Source: Streptomyces liangshanensis
GTDB taxonomy: Bacteria > Actinomycetota > Actinomycetes > Streptomycetales > Streptomycetaceae
DNA length: 64,000 bases
Assembly: GCF_011694815.1 (NCBI RefSeq)
Contig: NZ_CP050177.1
Location: 5,868,001 to 5,932,000, forward strand
Reading direction: 5' to 3'
Shown in pieces: positions 36,548 to 46,356 of this stretch. Position 1 is the stretch's first letter; the number at the start of each line of letters is the position of its first letter. Under the pieces are notes generated by a model, which saw nothing but the letters and a program-made list of their open reading frames with translations, did no database searches and was not told the DNA's origin. The position numbers and the translations under genes are program-made.

Positions 36548-37981
36548 GTGATCGCCCTCTCCCTCAACGAGATCGCCGCCATCGTCGGCGGGCAGTCGCA
36601 CGACATACCGGATCCGGAGGTCCGGGTCACCGGACCCGTCGTCATCGACTCCCGCACGGTGGAGAAGGGCGGCCTCTTCGCCGCCTTCGCCGGCGAGCGT
36701 GTCGACGGCCACGACTACGCGCGCGGCGCCGTCGAGGACGGCGCGGTGGCCGTCCTGGCCACCCGCCCCCTCCCCGGCGTCCCCGTGATCGTCGTCGACG
36801 ACGTCGTCCAGGCCCTCGGCGCCCTCGCCCGTACCGTCGTCGAACGCCTCGGCGCCACCGCCGTCGCGCTCACCGGCTCCGCCGGCAAGACCAGCACCAA
36901 GGACCTCATCGCCCAGCTGCTCCGGCGCCGGGGCCCCACGGTCTGGCCGGACGGGAACCTGAACAACGAGATCGGCCTGCCCCTCACCGCCCTGCGCGCC
37001 GTCGAGGACACCCGCTACCTCGTCCTGGAGATGGGCGCCCGGTACGTCGGGGACATCCGCTACCTCACCGGCCTCGTCCCGCCCCGGATCGGCCTCGTCC
37101 TCAACGTCGGCACCGCCCACATCGGCGAATTCGGCGGCCGTGAGCGGATCGCCCTGGCGAAGGGCGAGATGGTCGAGTCCCTCCCCGCCGCCGCCGAGGG
37201 CGGAGTGGCCGTCCTCAACGCCGACGATCCCCTCGTCCGCGCGATGAGTTCCCGTACCCGAGCACGCGTCGTCCTCTTCGGAGAGGCAGACGAAGCAGAC
37301 GTACAGGCAGAGAACGTCCGCCTCACAGCGACCGGACAGGCGGCGTTCCGCCTTCGAACACCCTCCGGGTGCAGGGACGTGACGCTGCGGCTGTACGGTG
37401 AGCACCACGTGTCGAACGCGCTCGCCGCGGCCGCCGTCGCCCATGAGTTGGGCATGTCCGTCGACGAGATCGCCGATGCGCTCTCGGAGGCGGTAACCCT
37501 CTCCCGCTGGCGTATGGAGGTCACCGAGCGCTCGGACGGCGTGACGATCGTCAACGACGCCTACAACGCGAACCCCGAATCCATGAGAGCCGCGCTCCGT
37601 GCGCTGGCCGCCATGGGCGGTGCCTCACGGGCCGAAGGGGGGCGTACCTGGGCGGTGCTCGGCCCGATGGCCGAGCTCGGGGACGAATCGCTCGCCGAGC
37701 ACGACGCGGTCGGACGGCTCGCCGTCCGGCTCAACGTCAGCAAGCTCGTGGCGGTCGGGGGCAGGGAAGCGTCCTGGCTGCGGCTGGGCGCTTACAACGA
37801 GGGTTCGTGGGGTGAGGAGTCGGTGCACGTGTCCGACGCACAGGCGGCGGTCGATCTGTTGCGCAGTGAACTGCGTCCGGGAGACGTCGTGCTGGTGAAG
37901 GCTTCCAGGTCGGCAGGTCTTGAGAGGGTCGCCCTGGCACTCCTCGAGAGCACCACCGAGGGCGAGGTCTCCGGCCGATGA
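36548..37981 (+). CDS. murF: UDP-MurNAc-tripeptide:D-Ala-D-Ala ligase MurF
   Basis: 477 residues. Adds D-Ala-D-Ala to complete UDP-MurNAc-pentapeptide. The N-terminal domain binds UDP ([16 protein letters not shown]), the P-loop is [14 protein letters not shown], followed by [11 protein letters not shown] and [11 protein letters not shown], and the C-terminal domain has [14 protein letters not shown] start 4 bp after murE. Its end overlaps mraY by ATGA. From about 37200 the codon use is slightly less extreme in GC than that of murE. Confidence 0.96.
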   Translation: MIALSLNEIAAIVGGQSHDIPDPEVRVTGPVVIDSRTVEKGGLFAAFAGERVDGHDYARGAVEDGAVAVLATRPLPGVPVIVVDDVVQALGALARTVVERLGATAVALTGSAGKTSTKDLIAQLLRRRGPTVWPDGNLNNEIGLPLTALRAVEDTRYLVLEMGARYVGDIRYLTGLVPPRIGLVLNVGTAHIGEFGGRERIALAKGEMVESLPAAAEGGVAVLNADDPLVRAMSSRTRARVVLFGEADEADVQAENVRLTATGQAAFRLRTPSGCRDVTLRLYGEHHVSNALAAAAVAHELGMSVDEIADALSEAVTLSRWRMEVTERSDGVTIVNDAYNANPESMRAALRALAAMGGASRAEGGRTWAVLGPMAELGDESLAEHDAVGRLAVRLNVSKLVAVGGREASWLRLGAYNEGSWGEESVHVSDAQAAVDLLRSELRPGDVVLVKASRSAGLERVALALLESTTEGEVSGR

Positions 37982-39048
37982 GGCAGATCCTCTTCGCGGG
38001 AGCCATCGGGCTCTTCCTGACCCTGATCGGCACACCGCTGCTGATCAAGCTCCTGGCCCGCAAGGGATACGGGCAGTTCATCCGGGACGACGGGCCGCGC
38101 ACCCATGGCAGCAAGAAGGGCACGCCCACCATGGGCGGCATCGCCTTCATCCTGGCCACGCTGATCGCCTACGCCCTGGCGAAGGTGATCACCGGCGAGA
38201 ACCCCACCTTCTCGGGTGTGCTGGTCCTCTTCCTGATGGCGGGGATGGGACTGGTCGGGTTCCTCGACGACTACATCAAGATCGTGAAGCAGCGGTCGCT
38301 GGGACTGCGGGCCAAGGCCAAGATGGCGGGCCAGCTGATCGTCGGCATCGCCTTCGCGGTGCTCTCGCTCCAGTTCGCCGACACCCAGGGACTGACCCCG
38401 GCGTCCACCAGGCTGTCGTTCGTCACGGACTTCGGCTGGTCGATCGGCCCGGTGCTGTTCGTGGTCTGGGCGCTGTTCATGATTCTCGCGATGTCCAACG
38501 GCGTGAACCTGACGGACGGTCTGGACGGCCTGGCCACCGGCGCGTCCGTGATGGTCTTCGGCGCGTACACGTTCATCGGGCTCTGGCAGTTCCAGGAGTC
38601 CTGTGCCAACGCGGTGACCCTGACCAACCCCAACGCCTGCTTCGAGGTGCGCGACCCACTGGATCTCGCGGTGGTCGCCTCCGCGCTGATGGGCTCCTGC
38701 TTCGGCTTCCTCTGGTGGAACACCTCGCCCGCCAAGATCTTCATGGGGGACACCGGGTCGCTCGCGCTCGGCGGCGCCCTCGCGGGACTCGCGATCTGCT
38801 CCCGTACGGAGTTCCTGATCGCCCTCCTCGGCGGGCTGTTCGTCCTGATCACGATGTCCGTCGTGATCCAGGTCGGCTCCTTCAAGATGACCCGCAAGCG
38901 GGTCTTCCGCATGGCTCCCCTCCAGCACCACTTCGAACTCAAGGGGTGGTCCGAGGTCCTTGTCGTGGTCCGCTTCTGGATCATCCAGGGCATGTGCGTG
39001 ATCGTGGGCCTCGGCCTCTTCTACGCGGGCTGGGCGGCGGACAAGTGA
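37978..39048 (+). CDS. mraY: Phospho-MurNAc-pentapeptide transferase MraY
   Basis: 356 residues, ten predicted membrane helices. It moves phospho-MurNAc-pentapeptide to undecaprenyl phosphate, making lipid I at the inner face of the membrane. Signature segments: [18 protein letters not shown], the Asp pair in [25 protein letters not shown], and [11 protein letters not shown]; the [10 protein letters not shown] motif near the C-terminus carries the conserved His residues. Target of the nucleoside antibiotics (tunicamycin, mureidomycin types) many Streptomyces make. Confidence 0.97.
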   Translation: MRQILFAGAIGLFLTLIGTPLLIKLLARKGYGQFIRDDGPRTHGSKKGTPTMGGIAFILATLIAYALAKVITGENPTFSGVLVLFLMAGMGLVGFLDDYIKIVKQRSLGLRAKAKMAGQLIVGIAFAVLSLQFADTQGLTPASTRLSFVTDFGWSIGPVLFVVWALFMILAMSNGVNLTDGLDGLATGASVMVFGAYTFIGLWQFQESCANAVTLTNPNACFEVRDPLDLAVVASALMGSCFGFLWWNTSPAKIFMGDTGSLALGGALAGLAICSRTEFLIALLGGLFVLITMSVVIQVGSFKMTRKRVFRMAPLQHHFELKGWSEVLVVVRFWIIQGMCVIVGLGLFYAGWAADK

Positions 39049-39113
39049 TCCGGTCCGGCAACTGATCCCGCCCGGCACGCGAAACCGGGCGGACGAATGA
39101 ACAAGGCGGTCAC

Positions 39114-40523
39114 GTGAACTGGCAGGGCAAGCGGGTCACCGTCGCGGGTCTCGGAGTCTCCGGGATCCCGGCGGCCCGGGTGCTGCGCGGCCTCGGCGCC
39201 GAGGTCACCGTCGTCAACGACGGCGACGACGAACGGTCCCGTACCCAGGCCGCCGAGCTGGAGAAGCTGGGCGTCACGGTCCGGCTCGGCGACGGGGACA
39301 CCCTCCCCGCCGGTACGGAACTGATCGTCACCGCCCCCGGCTGGCGGCCCGACAAGCCGCTGTTCACGGCCGCCGCGGCGGCCGGGGTGGAGATCTGGGG
39401 CGACGTCGAGCTGGCCTGGCGGCTGCGGGGACCCGACGCGGCCCCCTGGCTCGCCGTCACCGGCACCAACGGCAAGACGACCACCGTCAGGATGCTCGCC
39501 TCGATCCTGACGGCGGCGGGGCTGCGCACGGCCGCCGTCGGGAACATCGGCGTCTCGCTGCTGGACGCCGTGGCCGGCGAGGAGACCTACGACGTGCTCG
39601 CCGTCGAACTCTCCAGCTACCAGCTGCACTGGGCGCCGAGCGTGCGCGCCCACTCCGCCGCCGTGCTCAACCTCGCCCCCGACCACCTCGACTGGCACGG
39701 CTCCATGGAGGCGTACGCCGCCGACAAGGGCCGCGTCTACGAGGGCAACCGGATCGCCTGCGTCTACAACGCGGCCGACCCGGCGACCGAGGACCTCGTC
39801 CGCGCCGCCGACGTCGAGGAGGGCTGCCGGGCGATCGGCTTCACCCTCGGCACCCCGGGCCCCTCCCAACTCGGCGTCGTGGACGGCATCCTGGTCGACC
39901 GCGCCTTCGTGGAGAACCGCCGCGACCAGGCCCAGGAACTGGCCCACGTCACCGACGTGGACCCGCCGGCCCCGCACAACATCGCCAACGCCCTCGCGGC
40001 GGCCGCCCTCGCCCGTGCCTTCGGCGTCGCGCCCACCGCCGTACGCGACGGACTGCGCGCCTTCCGCCCCGACCCGCACCGCATCGAACGGGTCCCCGCG
40101 GCCGGGGACGTCACGTACATCGACGACTCCAAGGCGACCAACACCCATGCCGCGGAAGCGTCCCTGGCGGCCTACGACCCGATCGTCTGGATCGCGGGCG
40201 GCCTCGCCAAGGGCGCGACCTTCGACGACCTGGTCTCCGGGGCGGCGAAGCGGCTGCGCGCGGTCGTCCTGATCGGCGCCGACCGTGCGCTGATCCGGGA
40301 AGCCCTCGCGCGACACGCCCCCGAAGTCCCGGTGGTCGACCTCGACCGGACCGACACTGGAGCGATGTCCGCCGCGGTCCGCGAAGCGGCACGGCTCGCC
40401 CAGCCGGGGGACACCGTACTGCTGGCCCCCGCCTGCGCCTCGATGGACATGTTCACCAACTACAACAAGCGAGGCGAGGCGTTCGCGGACGCCGTCCGCG
40501 CACTCGCCGCCGAGCACGCCTGA
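39114..40523 (+). CDS. murD: UDP-MurNAc-L-alanine:D-glutamate ligase MurD
   Basis: 469 residues. Adds D-Glu to UDP-MurNAc-L-Ala. N-terminal Rossmann start VTVAGLGVSGIPAARVL, P-loop AVTGTNGKTTTVRML, NIGVSLLDA, VELSSYQLHW, NLAPDHLDWHGSMEAY, and C-terminal PHRIERV with IDDSKATNTHA. The GTG start lies 65 bp after mraY, with AAGGCGG upstream. It is encoded after MraY although it acts before it, the usual dcw order. Confidence 0.96.
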   Translation: MNWQGKRVTVAGLGVSGIPAARVLRGLGAEVTVVNDGDDERSRTQAAELEKLGVTVRLGDGDTLPAGTELIVTAPGWRPDKPLFTAAAAAGVEIWGDVELAWRLRGPDAAPWLAVTGTNGKTTTVRMLASILTAAGLRTAAVGNIGVSLLDAVAGEETYDVLAVELSSYQLHWAPSVRAHSAAVLNLAPDHLDWHGSMEAYAADKGRVYEGNRIACVYNAADPATEDLVRAADVEEGCRAIGFTLGTPGPSQLGVVDGILVDRAFVENRRDQAQELAHVTDVDPPAPHNIANALAAAALARAFGVAPTAVRDGLRAFRPDPHRIERVPAAGDVTYIDDSKATNTHAAEASLAAYDPIVWIAGGLAKGATFDDLVSGAAKRLRAVVLIGADRALIREALARHAPEVPVVDLDRTDTGAMSAAVREAARLAQPGDTVLLAPACASMDMFTNYNKRGEAFADAVRALAAEHA

Positions 40524-40640
40524 CCGGCCCGGCCCTCCGGTGCCGTGCCGAGCTGTCCCGAGGACCCGGCCGCGGCACCCGAGCCGCGGTCCTCGGACCT
40601 CCGGCAGCCGCGCCAGGCACGACTGGAGGGGACAGCGACG

Positions 40641-42164
40641 ATGCCGGCCGACGACACCGTGGGACGGGACCCGCGCCCCGCGCCGCGCGGAGCGGGCCTG
40701 ACGGGCGCTCCCGCCCTCGCGGGAGCGCGGGGCGCGGGAACAGCACCCGGCGCCGGCGCGAAGGCCGCAGCGGGGTTCCTGGCGGTACGGGGGCCCCTCG
40801 CCCGGCTCCCCGGGCTCGCGCTGCGCGGCAAGGCCCCCGGAGCGCCCGTACGGCGCCCCGCCGCCCGCGGCAGGGGGAGCGGCCCCCGCGTCCCCGGGCC
40901 GCCCCGCGGCGGCGGGATCAGGCGCAGGTTCGAGCAGGCCCGGCGCACCTGGGACCGGCCGCTCACCGCGTACTACCTGATCCTCGGCAGCAGCCTGCTG
41001 ATCACCGTCCTCGGACTGGTGATGGTGTACTCCGCGTCGATGATCAAGGCGCTGGAGCTGTCGCTGCCCGGCGCCTACTTCTTCCGCAAGCAGCTCTTCG
41101 CGGCCGCCATCGGCACCGCCCTGCTGCTGGTCGCCTCCCGCATGCCGGCCAAGCTCCACCGCGCCTTCTCCTACCCGCTGCTCGTCGGCACGGTCTTCCT
41201 CATGGCCCTGGTCCAGGTCCCCGGGATAGGGCAGTCCGTCAACGGCAACCAGAACTGGCTCTCCGTAGGAGGCCCCTTCCAGCTCCAGCCCAGTGAGTTC
41301 GGCAAGCTGGCGCTGATCCTGTGGGGCGCCGACCTGCTCGCCCGCAAACAGGACAAGCGGCTGCTCTCGCAGTGGAAGCACCTGCTGGTGCCGCTGGTCC
41401 CCGTCGCCTTCATGCTGCTCGGGCTGATCATGCTCGGCGGCGACATGGGTACGGCGATCATCCTCACCGCCATCCTCTTCGGCCTGCTGTGGCTGGCCGG
41501 GGCGCCGACCCGGCTGTTCGGCGGGGTGCTGGGCCTCGCGGGCGTCGTCGGCTTCGTCCTGATCAAGACCAACGAGAACCGGTTGTCCCGGTTCTCCTGC
41601 GTGGGGGCGATCGACGTCGGCCCCAACGGCGAGTGCTTCCAGGCCGTGCACGGCATCTATGCTCTTGCCTCCGGCGGATGGTTCGGTTCGGGGCTCGGCG
41701 CCAGTGTGGAAAAGTGGGGCCAACTTCCCGAACCGCACACCGACTTCATCTTCGCCGTCACCGGGGAGGAACTGGGGCTGGTGGGGACGCTGTCGGTGCT
41801 CGCCCTGTTCGCGGCTCTAGGCTATGCGGGTATCCGCGTGGCCGGACGCACGGAGGACCCCTTCGTGCGGTACGCCGCGGGAGGTGTCACCACGTGGATC
41901 ACGGCCCAGGCCGTGGTCAACATCGGTGCGGTGCTCGGTCTGCTGCCGATCGCCGGAGTCCCGCTGCCGCTGTTCTCCTACGGAGGATCGGCTCTGCTGC
42001 CGACCATGTTCGCCGTCGGGCTGCTGATCGCCTTCGCTCGGGACGATCCCGCCGCGAAGGCGGCGCTGGCCATGCGGCAGCCTGTCTTCAGCAGGAAGCG
42101 GGCCGGGGTGAGATGGAAGACGATGAGACGGCGCGTCAAGAAGCGTCCGTCCGGAGAGCGGTGA
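40641..42164 (+). CDS. ftsW: Peptidoglycan glycosyltransferase FtsW (SEDS family)
   Basis: 507 residues from the ATG at 40641, chosen for GGAGGGGA 8 nt upstream. A ~100-residue Ala/Gly/Pro/Arg-rich cytoplasmic extension precedes ten membrane helices. SEDS marks: NGNQNWLSVGGPFQLQPSE, the SEFGKLALIL region, LGGDMGTA, EEL in FAVTGEELGLVG, and PLPLFSYGGSALL. It polymerises lipid II at the septum with FtsI. The long basic N-terminus may bind other cytoplasmic division proteins; this is inference. Confidence 0.95.
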   Translation: MPADDTVGRDPRPAPRGAGLTGAPALAGARGAGTAPGAGAKAAAGFLAVRGPLARLPGLALRGKAPGAPVRRPAARGRGSGPRVPGPPRGGGIRRRFEQARRTWDRPLTAYYLILGSSLLITVLGLVMVYSASMIKALELSLPGAYFFRKQLFAAAIGTALLLVASRMPAKLHRAFSYPLLVGTVFLMALVQVPGIGQSVNGNQNWLSVGGPFQLQPSEFGKLALILWGADLLARKQDKRLLSQWKHLLVPLVPVAFMLLGLIMLGGDMGTAIILTAILFGLLWLAGAPTRLFGGVLGLAGVVGFVLIKTNENRLSRFSCVGAIDVGPNGECFQAVHGIYALASGGWFGSGLGASVEKWGQLPEPHTDFIFAVTGEELGLVGTLSVLALFAALGYAGIRVAGRTEDPFVRYAAGGVTTWITAQAVVNIGAVLGLLPIAGVPLPLFSYGGSALLPTMFAVGLLIAFARDDPAAKAALAMRQPVFSRKRAGVRWKTMRRRVKKRPSGER

Positions 42165-42170
42165 ATTTCG

Positions 42171-43265
42171 GTGCATGTCGTACTCGCCGGTGGGGGGACC
42201 GCCGGCCACATCGAGCCCGCGCTCGCCCTCGCGGACGCTTTGCGCAGGCAGGACCCCACCGTGGGGATCACGGCCCTCGGCACGGAGCGCGGCCTGGAGA
42301 CCAGGCTCGTGCCCGAGCGGGGGTACGAGCTGGGGCTCATCCCGGCCGTACCGCTCCCGCGCCGCCCCACCCCCGAGCTGATCACCGTCCCGGGACGGCT
42401 CCGCGGCACCATCAAGGCCGCCGAGCAGATCCTGGAGCGCACCAAGGCCGACTGCGTCGTCGGCTTCGGCGGCTACGTGGCGCTGCCCGGCTACCTCGCC
42501 GCCAAGCGGCTGGGCGTGCCGATCATCGTCCACGAGGCGAACGCCAGGCCGGGCCTCGCCAACAAGATCGGCTCGCGGTACGCGGCGGCGGTCGCCGTCT
42601 CCACGCCGGACAGCAAGCTCCGGGGCGCCCGGTACATCGGCATCCCGCTGCGCCGGACGATCGCCACCCTCGACCGGGCCCGGGTCCGTCCCGAGGCGCG
42701 CGCGGCCTTCGGGCTCGACCCCAACCTGCCGACGCTGCTCGTCTCCGGCGGCTCGCAGGGCGCACGCCGGCTCAACGAGGTGGTGCAGCAGGTCGCTCCG
42801 GTGCTCCAGCGCTCCGGGATCCAGATCCTGCACGCGGTCGGCCCGAAGAACGAATTGCCGCATGTGGACAACATGCCCGGAATGCCGCCCTATGTCCCGG
42901 TACCGTATGTGGACCGGATGGACCTCGCGTACGCGGCGGCGGACATGATGCTCTGCCGTGCGGGCGCGATGACCGTCGCCGAACTCACCGCCGTCGGGCT
43001 GCCCGCCGCCTATGTCCCGTTGCCCATCGGCAACGGCGAACAGCGGCTCAACGCCCAGCCGGTGGTGAAGGCGGGCGGTGGACTGCTCGTCGACGACGCC
43101 GAACTGACGCCCCAGTGGGTGCAGGGCAACGTGCTGCCGGTGCTCGCCGACCCGCACCGGTTGTACGAGATGTCCCGCGCGGCCGCCGAGTTCGGCCGCC
43201 GGGATGCCGATGATCTGCTTGTCGGCATGGTGTACGAGGCGATTGCCGCACGCCGGCAGGCGTAG
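42171..43265 (+). CDS. murG: Lipid II synthase MurG (GlcNAc transferase)
   Basis: 364 residues. Adds GlcNAc from UDP-GlcNAc to lipid I. The first G-loop is VLAGGGTAGHIEPALALA, the second GGYVALPGYLAA, then HEANARPGLANK, LLVSGGSQGARRLNE, and the nucleotide-binding CRAGAMTVAELTAVGLPAAYVPLP with NGEQRLNAQPVV. Peripheral membrane protein of GT-B fold. GTG start 6 bp after ftsW. Confidence 0.97.
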   Translation: MHVVLAGGGTAGHIEPALALADALRRQDPTVGITALGTERGLETRLVPERGYELGLIPAVPLPRRPTPELITVPGRLRGTIKAAEQILERTKADCVVGFGGYVALPGYLAAKRLGVPIIVHEANARPGLANKIGSRYAAAVAVSTPDSKLRGARYIGIPLRRTIATLDRARVRPEARAAFGLDPNLPTLLVSGGSQGARRLNEVVQQVAPVLQRSGIQILHAVGPKNELPHVDNMPGMPPYVPVPYVDRMDLAYAAADMMLCRAGAMTVAELTAVGLPAAYVPLPIGNGEQRLNAQPVVKAGGGLLVDDAELTPQWVQGNVLPVLADPHRLYEMSRAAAEFGRRDADDLLVGMVYEAIAARRQA

Positions 43266-43301
43266 CGCGCCGTGAGGCGCCCGATCAGGGAGGCAGGGAG
43301 C

Positions 43302-44102
43302 GTGGCCGGACCGACGACCGCCGAACGGGACGGGCGAGCGCAGGCGGAGTCCGGCCGCTCCGGGCCGGACGGCTCCCCGCCGGGCCGCCGCTTCCAGCTG
43401 CCGGGCCGGTACGTACTGATCGGGGTGGCCGCCGGGACCCTCCTGCTGGTCGCCGGCGGGACCTGGGTGCTGTACGGCTCGCACTGGCTGCGGGTCGAGA
43501 CGGTGAGCACGTCCGGCACGGACGTGCTCACCGTCGCGGAGGTGGAGCGGGCGGCGGCCGTACCGGTCGGGTCGCCGCTGGTCTCCGTCGACACCGGCGC
43601 GATCGGGGAGCGGCTCCGGCAGAGGCTGCCGCGTATCGACACGGTCGAGGTGACCCGGTCGTGGCCGCACGGAATCGGTCTGGAAGTGACCGAAAGGCAG
43701 CCGGTCCTCCTGATCGAAAAGGGCGGAAAGTTCATCGAAGTGGACTCGGGCGGAACCCGTTTCGCCACCGTCGGGAAGGCGCCGAAGGGCGTGCCCCTCC
43801 TGAAATTGACGGTGGAACGGTCCACGGGACAACCACGCTTCCCGGCCGACCGGCTGACCGGCGAGGCCGTACAGGTCAGAAGCGAACTCCCCGGGAAAGT
43901 CGCCGCCGACACCAGGGCGATCCGGGTGCGTTCGTACGACTCCATCTCCCTGGAGTTGACCGGCGGACGTACGGTGATGTGGGGAAGCGGCGAGGACGGC
44001 GCGGCCAAGGCGCGTGCGCTCAGCGCTCTCATGAAAGCCGCCCCCGGGGCGGGGCACTTCGACGTGAGTGCCCCTACCGCGCCTGCCGCGTCAAGGAGTT
44101 GA
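43302..44102 (+). CDS. ftsQ: Cell division protein FtsQ
   Basis: 266 residues from the GTG at 43302, which has GGGAGGCAGGGAG upstream; a GTG at 43272 is in frame but has no good site. Short Pro/Gly-rich cytoplasmic tail, one membrane helix (YVLIGVAAGTLLLVAGGTWVL), then a POTRA domain (WLRVETVSTSGTDVLTVAEV) and the FtsQ beta domain (VDTVEVTRSW-type segment, VTERQPVLLIEKGGKFIEVD). It links FtsL/DivIC to the Z-ring stage of division. Confidence 0.94.
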   Translation: MAGPTTAERDGRAQAESGRSGPDGSPPGRRFQLPGRYVLIGVAAGTLLLVAGGTWVLYGSHWLRVETVSTSGTDVLTVAEVERAAAVPVGSPLVSVDTGAIGERLRQRLPRIDTVEVTRSWPHGIGLEVTERQPVLLIEKGGKFIEVDSGGTRFATVGKAPKGVPLLKLTVERSTGQPRFPADRLTGEAVQVRSELPGKVAADTRAIRVRSYDSISLELTGGRTVMWGSGEDGAAKARALSALMKAAPGAGHFDVSAPTAPAASRS

Positions 44103-44130
44103 CGCTCATACGTGCTGGCCAACACCCTGG

Positions 44131-44161
44131 TTGGTCAGCGCTATGGGTGATCACATAGGGT
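44131..44161 (+). promoter_or_regulatory. Candidate ftsZ promoter with overlapping BldD-like box
   Basis: TTGGTC (44131-44136) and TAGGGT (44156-44161) are separated by 19 bp. The -10 is embedded in TCACATAGGGTGA (44151-44163), which fits the palindromic BldD-box pattern TNAC-N5-GTNA exactly. BldD is known to repress ftsZ in Streptomyces during vegetative growth, so occupancy here would block the promoter. The transcript would have a leader of about 210 nt. Confidence 0.6.
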
Positions 44162-44218
44162 GAAAAGAAAAACGGGAGGTTCGGCGTGTTCGTTGAACGT
44201 GCGCCACTTGTCGACTTA

Positions 44219-44351
44219 GTGTCCTGTTCGGAAGAGTCCAAGAAGCGGACACACAGGTAACCCTGAACTTCGACGTCAGGGTTTGGGTCGGCGTTCCGGA
44301 CCGTCCCATCGGCATCAGTCTCGCAGCGCGACTTCAGCGAAGCGACGACAC
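44219..44351 (+). promoter_or_regulatory. Three GACAC (WhiA-type) motifs upstream of ftsZ
   Basis: GTGTC at 44219-44223 (GACAC on the minus strand), GACAC at 44248-44252 and GACAC at 44347-44351. GACAC is the core of the WhiA-binding site, and WhiA with WhiB activates ftsZ before sporulation septation. A 5-bp motif occurs often by chance, so only the clustering in this known regulatory gap gives weight. Confidence 0.45.
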
Positions 44352-44377
44352 GTAACTCGAGGCGAGAGGCCTTCGAC

Positions 44378-45586
44378 GTGGCAGCACCGCAGAACTACCT
44401 CGCAGTCATCAAGGTCATCGGTGTCGGCGGCGGTGGTGTCAATGCCATCAACCGAATGATCGAGGTCGGTCTCAAGGGCGTCGAGTTCATCGCGATCAAC
44501 ACTGACGCGCAAGCCCTGTTGATGAGCGACGCCGACGTCAAGCTCGACGTCGGCCGCGAACTCACCCGGGGCCTCGGCGCCGGAGCCAATCCGGCGGTCG
44601 GTCGCAAGGCGGCAGAGGACCACCGTGAGGAGATCGAGGAGGTCCTCAAGGGGGCCGACATGGTCTTCGTCACCGCAGGCGAGGGAGGCGGCACCGGCAC
44701 CGGTGGCGCGCCCGTGGTCGCCGCCATCGCGCGCTCGCTGGGCGCCCTCACGATCGGCGTGGTCACCCGCCCGTTCACCTTCGAGGGCCGCCGCCGCGCG
44801 AACCAGGCGGAGGACGGCATCGCCGAGCTCCGCGAAGAGGTCGACACCCTCATCGTCATCCCCAACGACCGGCTGCTGTCCATCTCGGACCGTCAGGTCA
44901 GCGTGCTGGACGCCTTCAAGTCGGCCGACCAGGTGCTGCTCTCGGGTGTCCAGGGCATCACCGATCTGATCACCACACCGGGTCTGATCAACCTCGACTT
45001 CGCCGACGTCAAGTCCGTCATGTCCGAGGCGGGATCGGCGCTCATGGGCATCGGCTCGGCCCGCGGCGACGACCGCGCGGTGGCCGCCGCCGAGATGGCG
45101 ATCTCCTCGCCGCTGCTCGAAGCGTCCATCGACGGCGCCCGCGGCGTGCTGCTCTCCATCTCCGGCGGCTCCGACCTCGGTCTCTTCGAGATCAACGAGG
45201 CGGCGCAGCTCGTGAGCGAGGCCGCCCACCCCGAGGCCAACATCATCTTCGGCGCCGTCATCGACGACGCCCTGGGCGACGAGGTGCGGGTCACCGTGAT
45301 CGCGGCGGGCTTCGACGGCGGACAGCCGCCGACGCGCCGCGAGACCGTGCTCGGCGCCGGCAAGCGCGAGGAGCCGCAGGCCCCGCCGCGGTCCGCGGAC
45401 AGCGGCCGGTCCACCGGCGGACTCGGTACGGTCCCGCCGCGCGACGACAGCCCGGCCAAGCCGGAGCCGGCCCAGGCCGTCAACGAGAAGCCCCTCCCGC
45501 CCGTCAGCTCGCCGCACGTCCCGCCGGCCCGTCCCTACCAGGACACCCAGGTCGAAGAGCTGGATGTTCCGGACTTCTTGAAGTGA
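44378..45586 (+). CDS. ftsZ: Cell division GTPase FtsZ
   Basis: 402 residues. Tubulin signature GGGTGTG at residues 103-109; [12 protein letters not shown] at the N-terminus; the T7 synergy loop [12 protein letters not shown] ~75-residue Pro/Gly/Glu-rich linker leads to the C-terminal peptide DVPDFLK, which docks SepF. The GTG start has GAGAGG about 10 nt upstream. The 275-bp gap before it has no gene and holds promoter and regulator motifs, so ftsZ can be expressed apart from ftsQ. In Streptomyces ftsZ is needed for spore septation, not for hyphal growth. Confidence 0.98.
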   Translation: MAAPQNYLAVIKVIGVGGGGVNAINRMIEVGLKGVEFIAINTDAQALLMSDADVKLDVGRELTRGLGAGANPAVGRKAAEDHREEIEEVLKGADMVFVTAGEGGGTGTGGAPVVAAIARSLGALTIGVVTRPFTFEGRRRANQAEDGIAELREEVDTLIVIPNDRLLSISDRQVSVLDAFKSADQVLLSGVQGITDLITTPGLINLDFADVKSVMSEAGSALMGIGSARGDDRAVAAAEMAISSPLLEASIDGARGVLLSISGGSDLGLFEINEAAQLVSEAAHPEANIIFGAVIDDALGDEVRVTVIAAGFDGGQPPTRRETVLGAGKREEPQAPPRSADSGRSTGGLGTVPPRDDSPAKPEPAQAVNEKPLPPVSSPHVPPARPYQDTQVEELDVPDFLK

Positions 45587-46356
45587 TAGAGCGGCAGGAC
45601 ACCGAGAGCGGCGCGCACTTCGCCTTCACCGACAGGTGGGGCGGGGTGAGCGCCGTTCCGTACGAACAGCTCAATCTGGGCGGCGCGGTCGGCGACGACC
45701 CGGCCGCCGTACGGACCAACCGCGAGCGGGCGGCGAAGTCCCTGGGCCTCGATCCGGGCCGGGTGGTCTGGATGAACCAGGTGCACGGCCGCGAGGTCGC
45801 GGTCGTGGACGGCCCCTGGCACGCGGCCGGTGACGGCGCCGCCGCGGACCCCGCCGTCCTCCCGGACATCCCGCCGGTCGACGCGCTGGTCACCGCGCGC
45901 GGCGGACTCGCCCTCGCCGTACTCACCGCGGACTGCGTGCCCGTGCTGCTGGCCGACCCGGTCGCCGGGATCGCGTCCGCCGCCCACGCCGGCCGCCCCG
46001 GTCTGGTCGCGGGCGTCGTCCCCGCCGCCGTCGAGGCCATGGTCGCGCTCGGCGCCGAACCGTCCCGGATCACCGCCCGCACCGGACCGGCGGTCTGCGG
46101 ACGCTGCTACGAGGTCCCGGCGGCCCTGCGCGACGACGTCGCCGCGGTCGTACCGGAGTCCTGGGCCGAGACCAGCTGGGGCACCCCGGCGGTCGACGTC
46201 GTCGAGGGTGTGCACGCGCAGCTCGCCGCGCTCGGGATCCGGGACCGGCGGCGTTCGGACTTCTGCACACGCGAGTCGGGCGACCACTTCTCGTACCGCC
46301 GCGACCGCACCACGGGCCGGCTCGCCGGCTATGTCTGGCTGGACGGGACGGCATGA
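45583..46356 (+). CDS. YlmD/PgeF-family protein (purine nucleoside phosphorylase-like, laccase-domain)
   Basis: 257 residues, DUF152/YfiH family. Key segments: [10 protein letters not shown] (His), [12 protein letters not shown] (Cys), and [13 protein letters not shown] (His), the zinc-binding trio of the family, and a C-terminal SDFCTRE. Relatives have been shown to act as purine nucleoside phosphorylases and to hydrolyse miscoupled UDP-MurNAc-L-Ser/Ala errors (PgeF editing of peptidoglycan precursors). Its place behind ftsZ in the dcw cluster fits the cell-wall editing role. GTG start overlaps the ftsZ stop (GTGA). Confidence 0.9.
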   Translation: MIERQDTESGAHFAFTDRWGGVSAVPYEQLNLGGAVGDDPAAVRTNRERAAKSLGLDPGRVVWMNQVHGREVAVVDGPWHAAGDGAAADPAVLPDIPPVDALVTARGGLALAVLTADCVPVLLADPVAGIASAAHAGRPGLVAGVVPAAVEAMVALGAEPSRITARTGPAVCGRCYEVPAALRDDVAAVVPESWAETSWGTPAVDVVEGVHAQLAALGIRDRRRSDFCTRESGDHFSYRRDRTTGRLAGYVWLDGTA

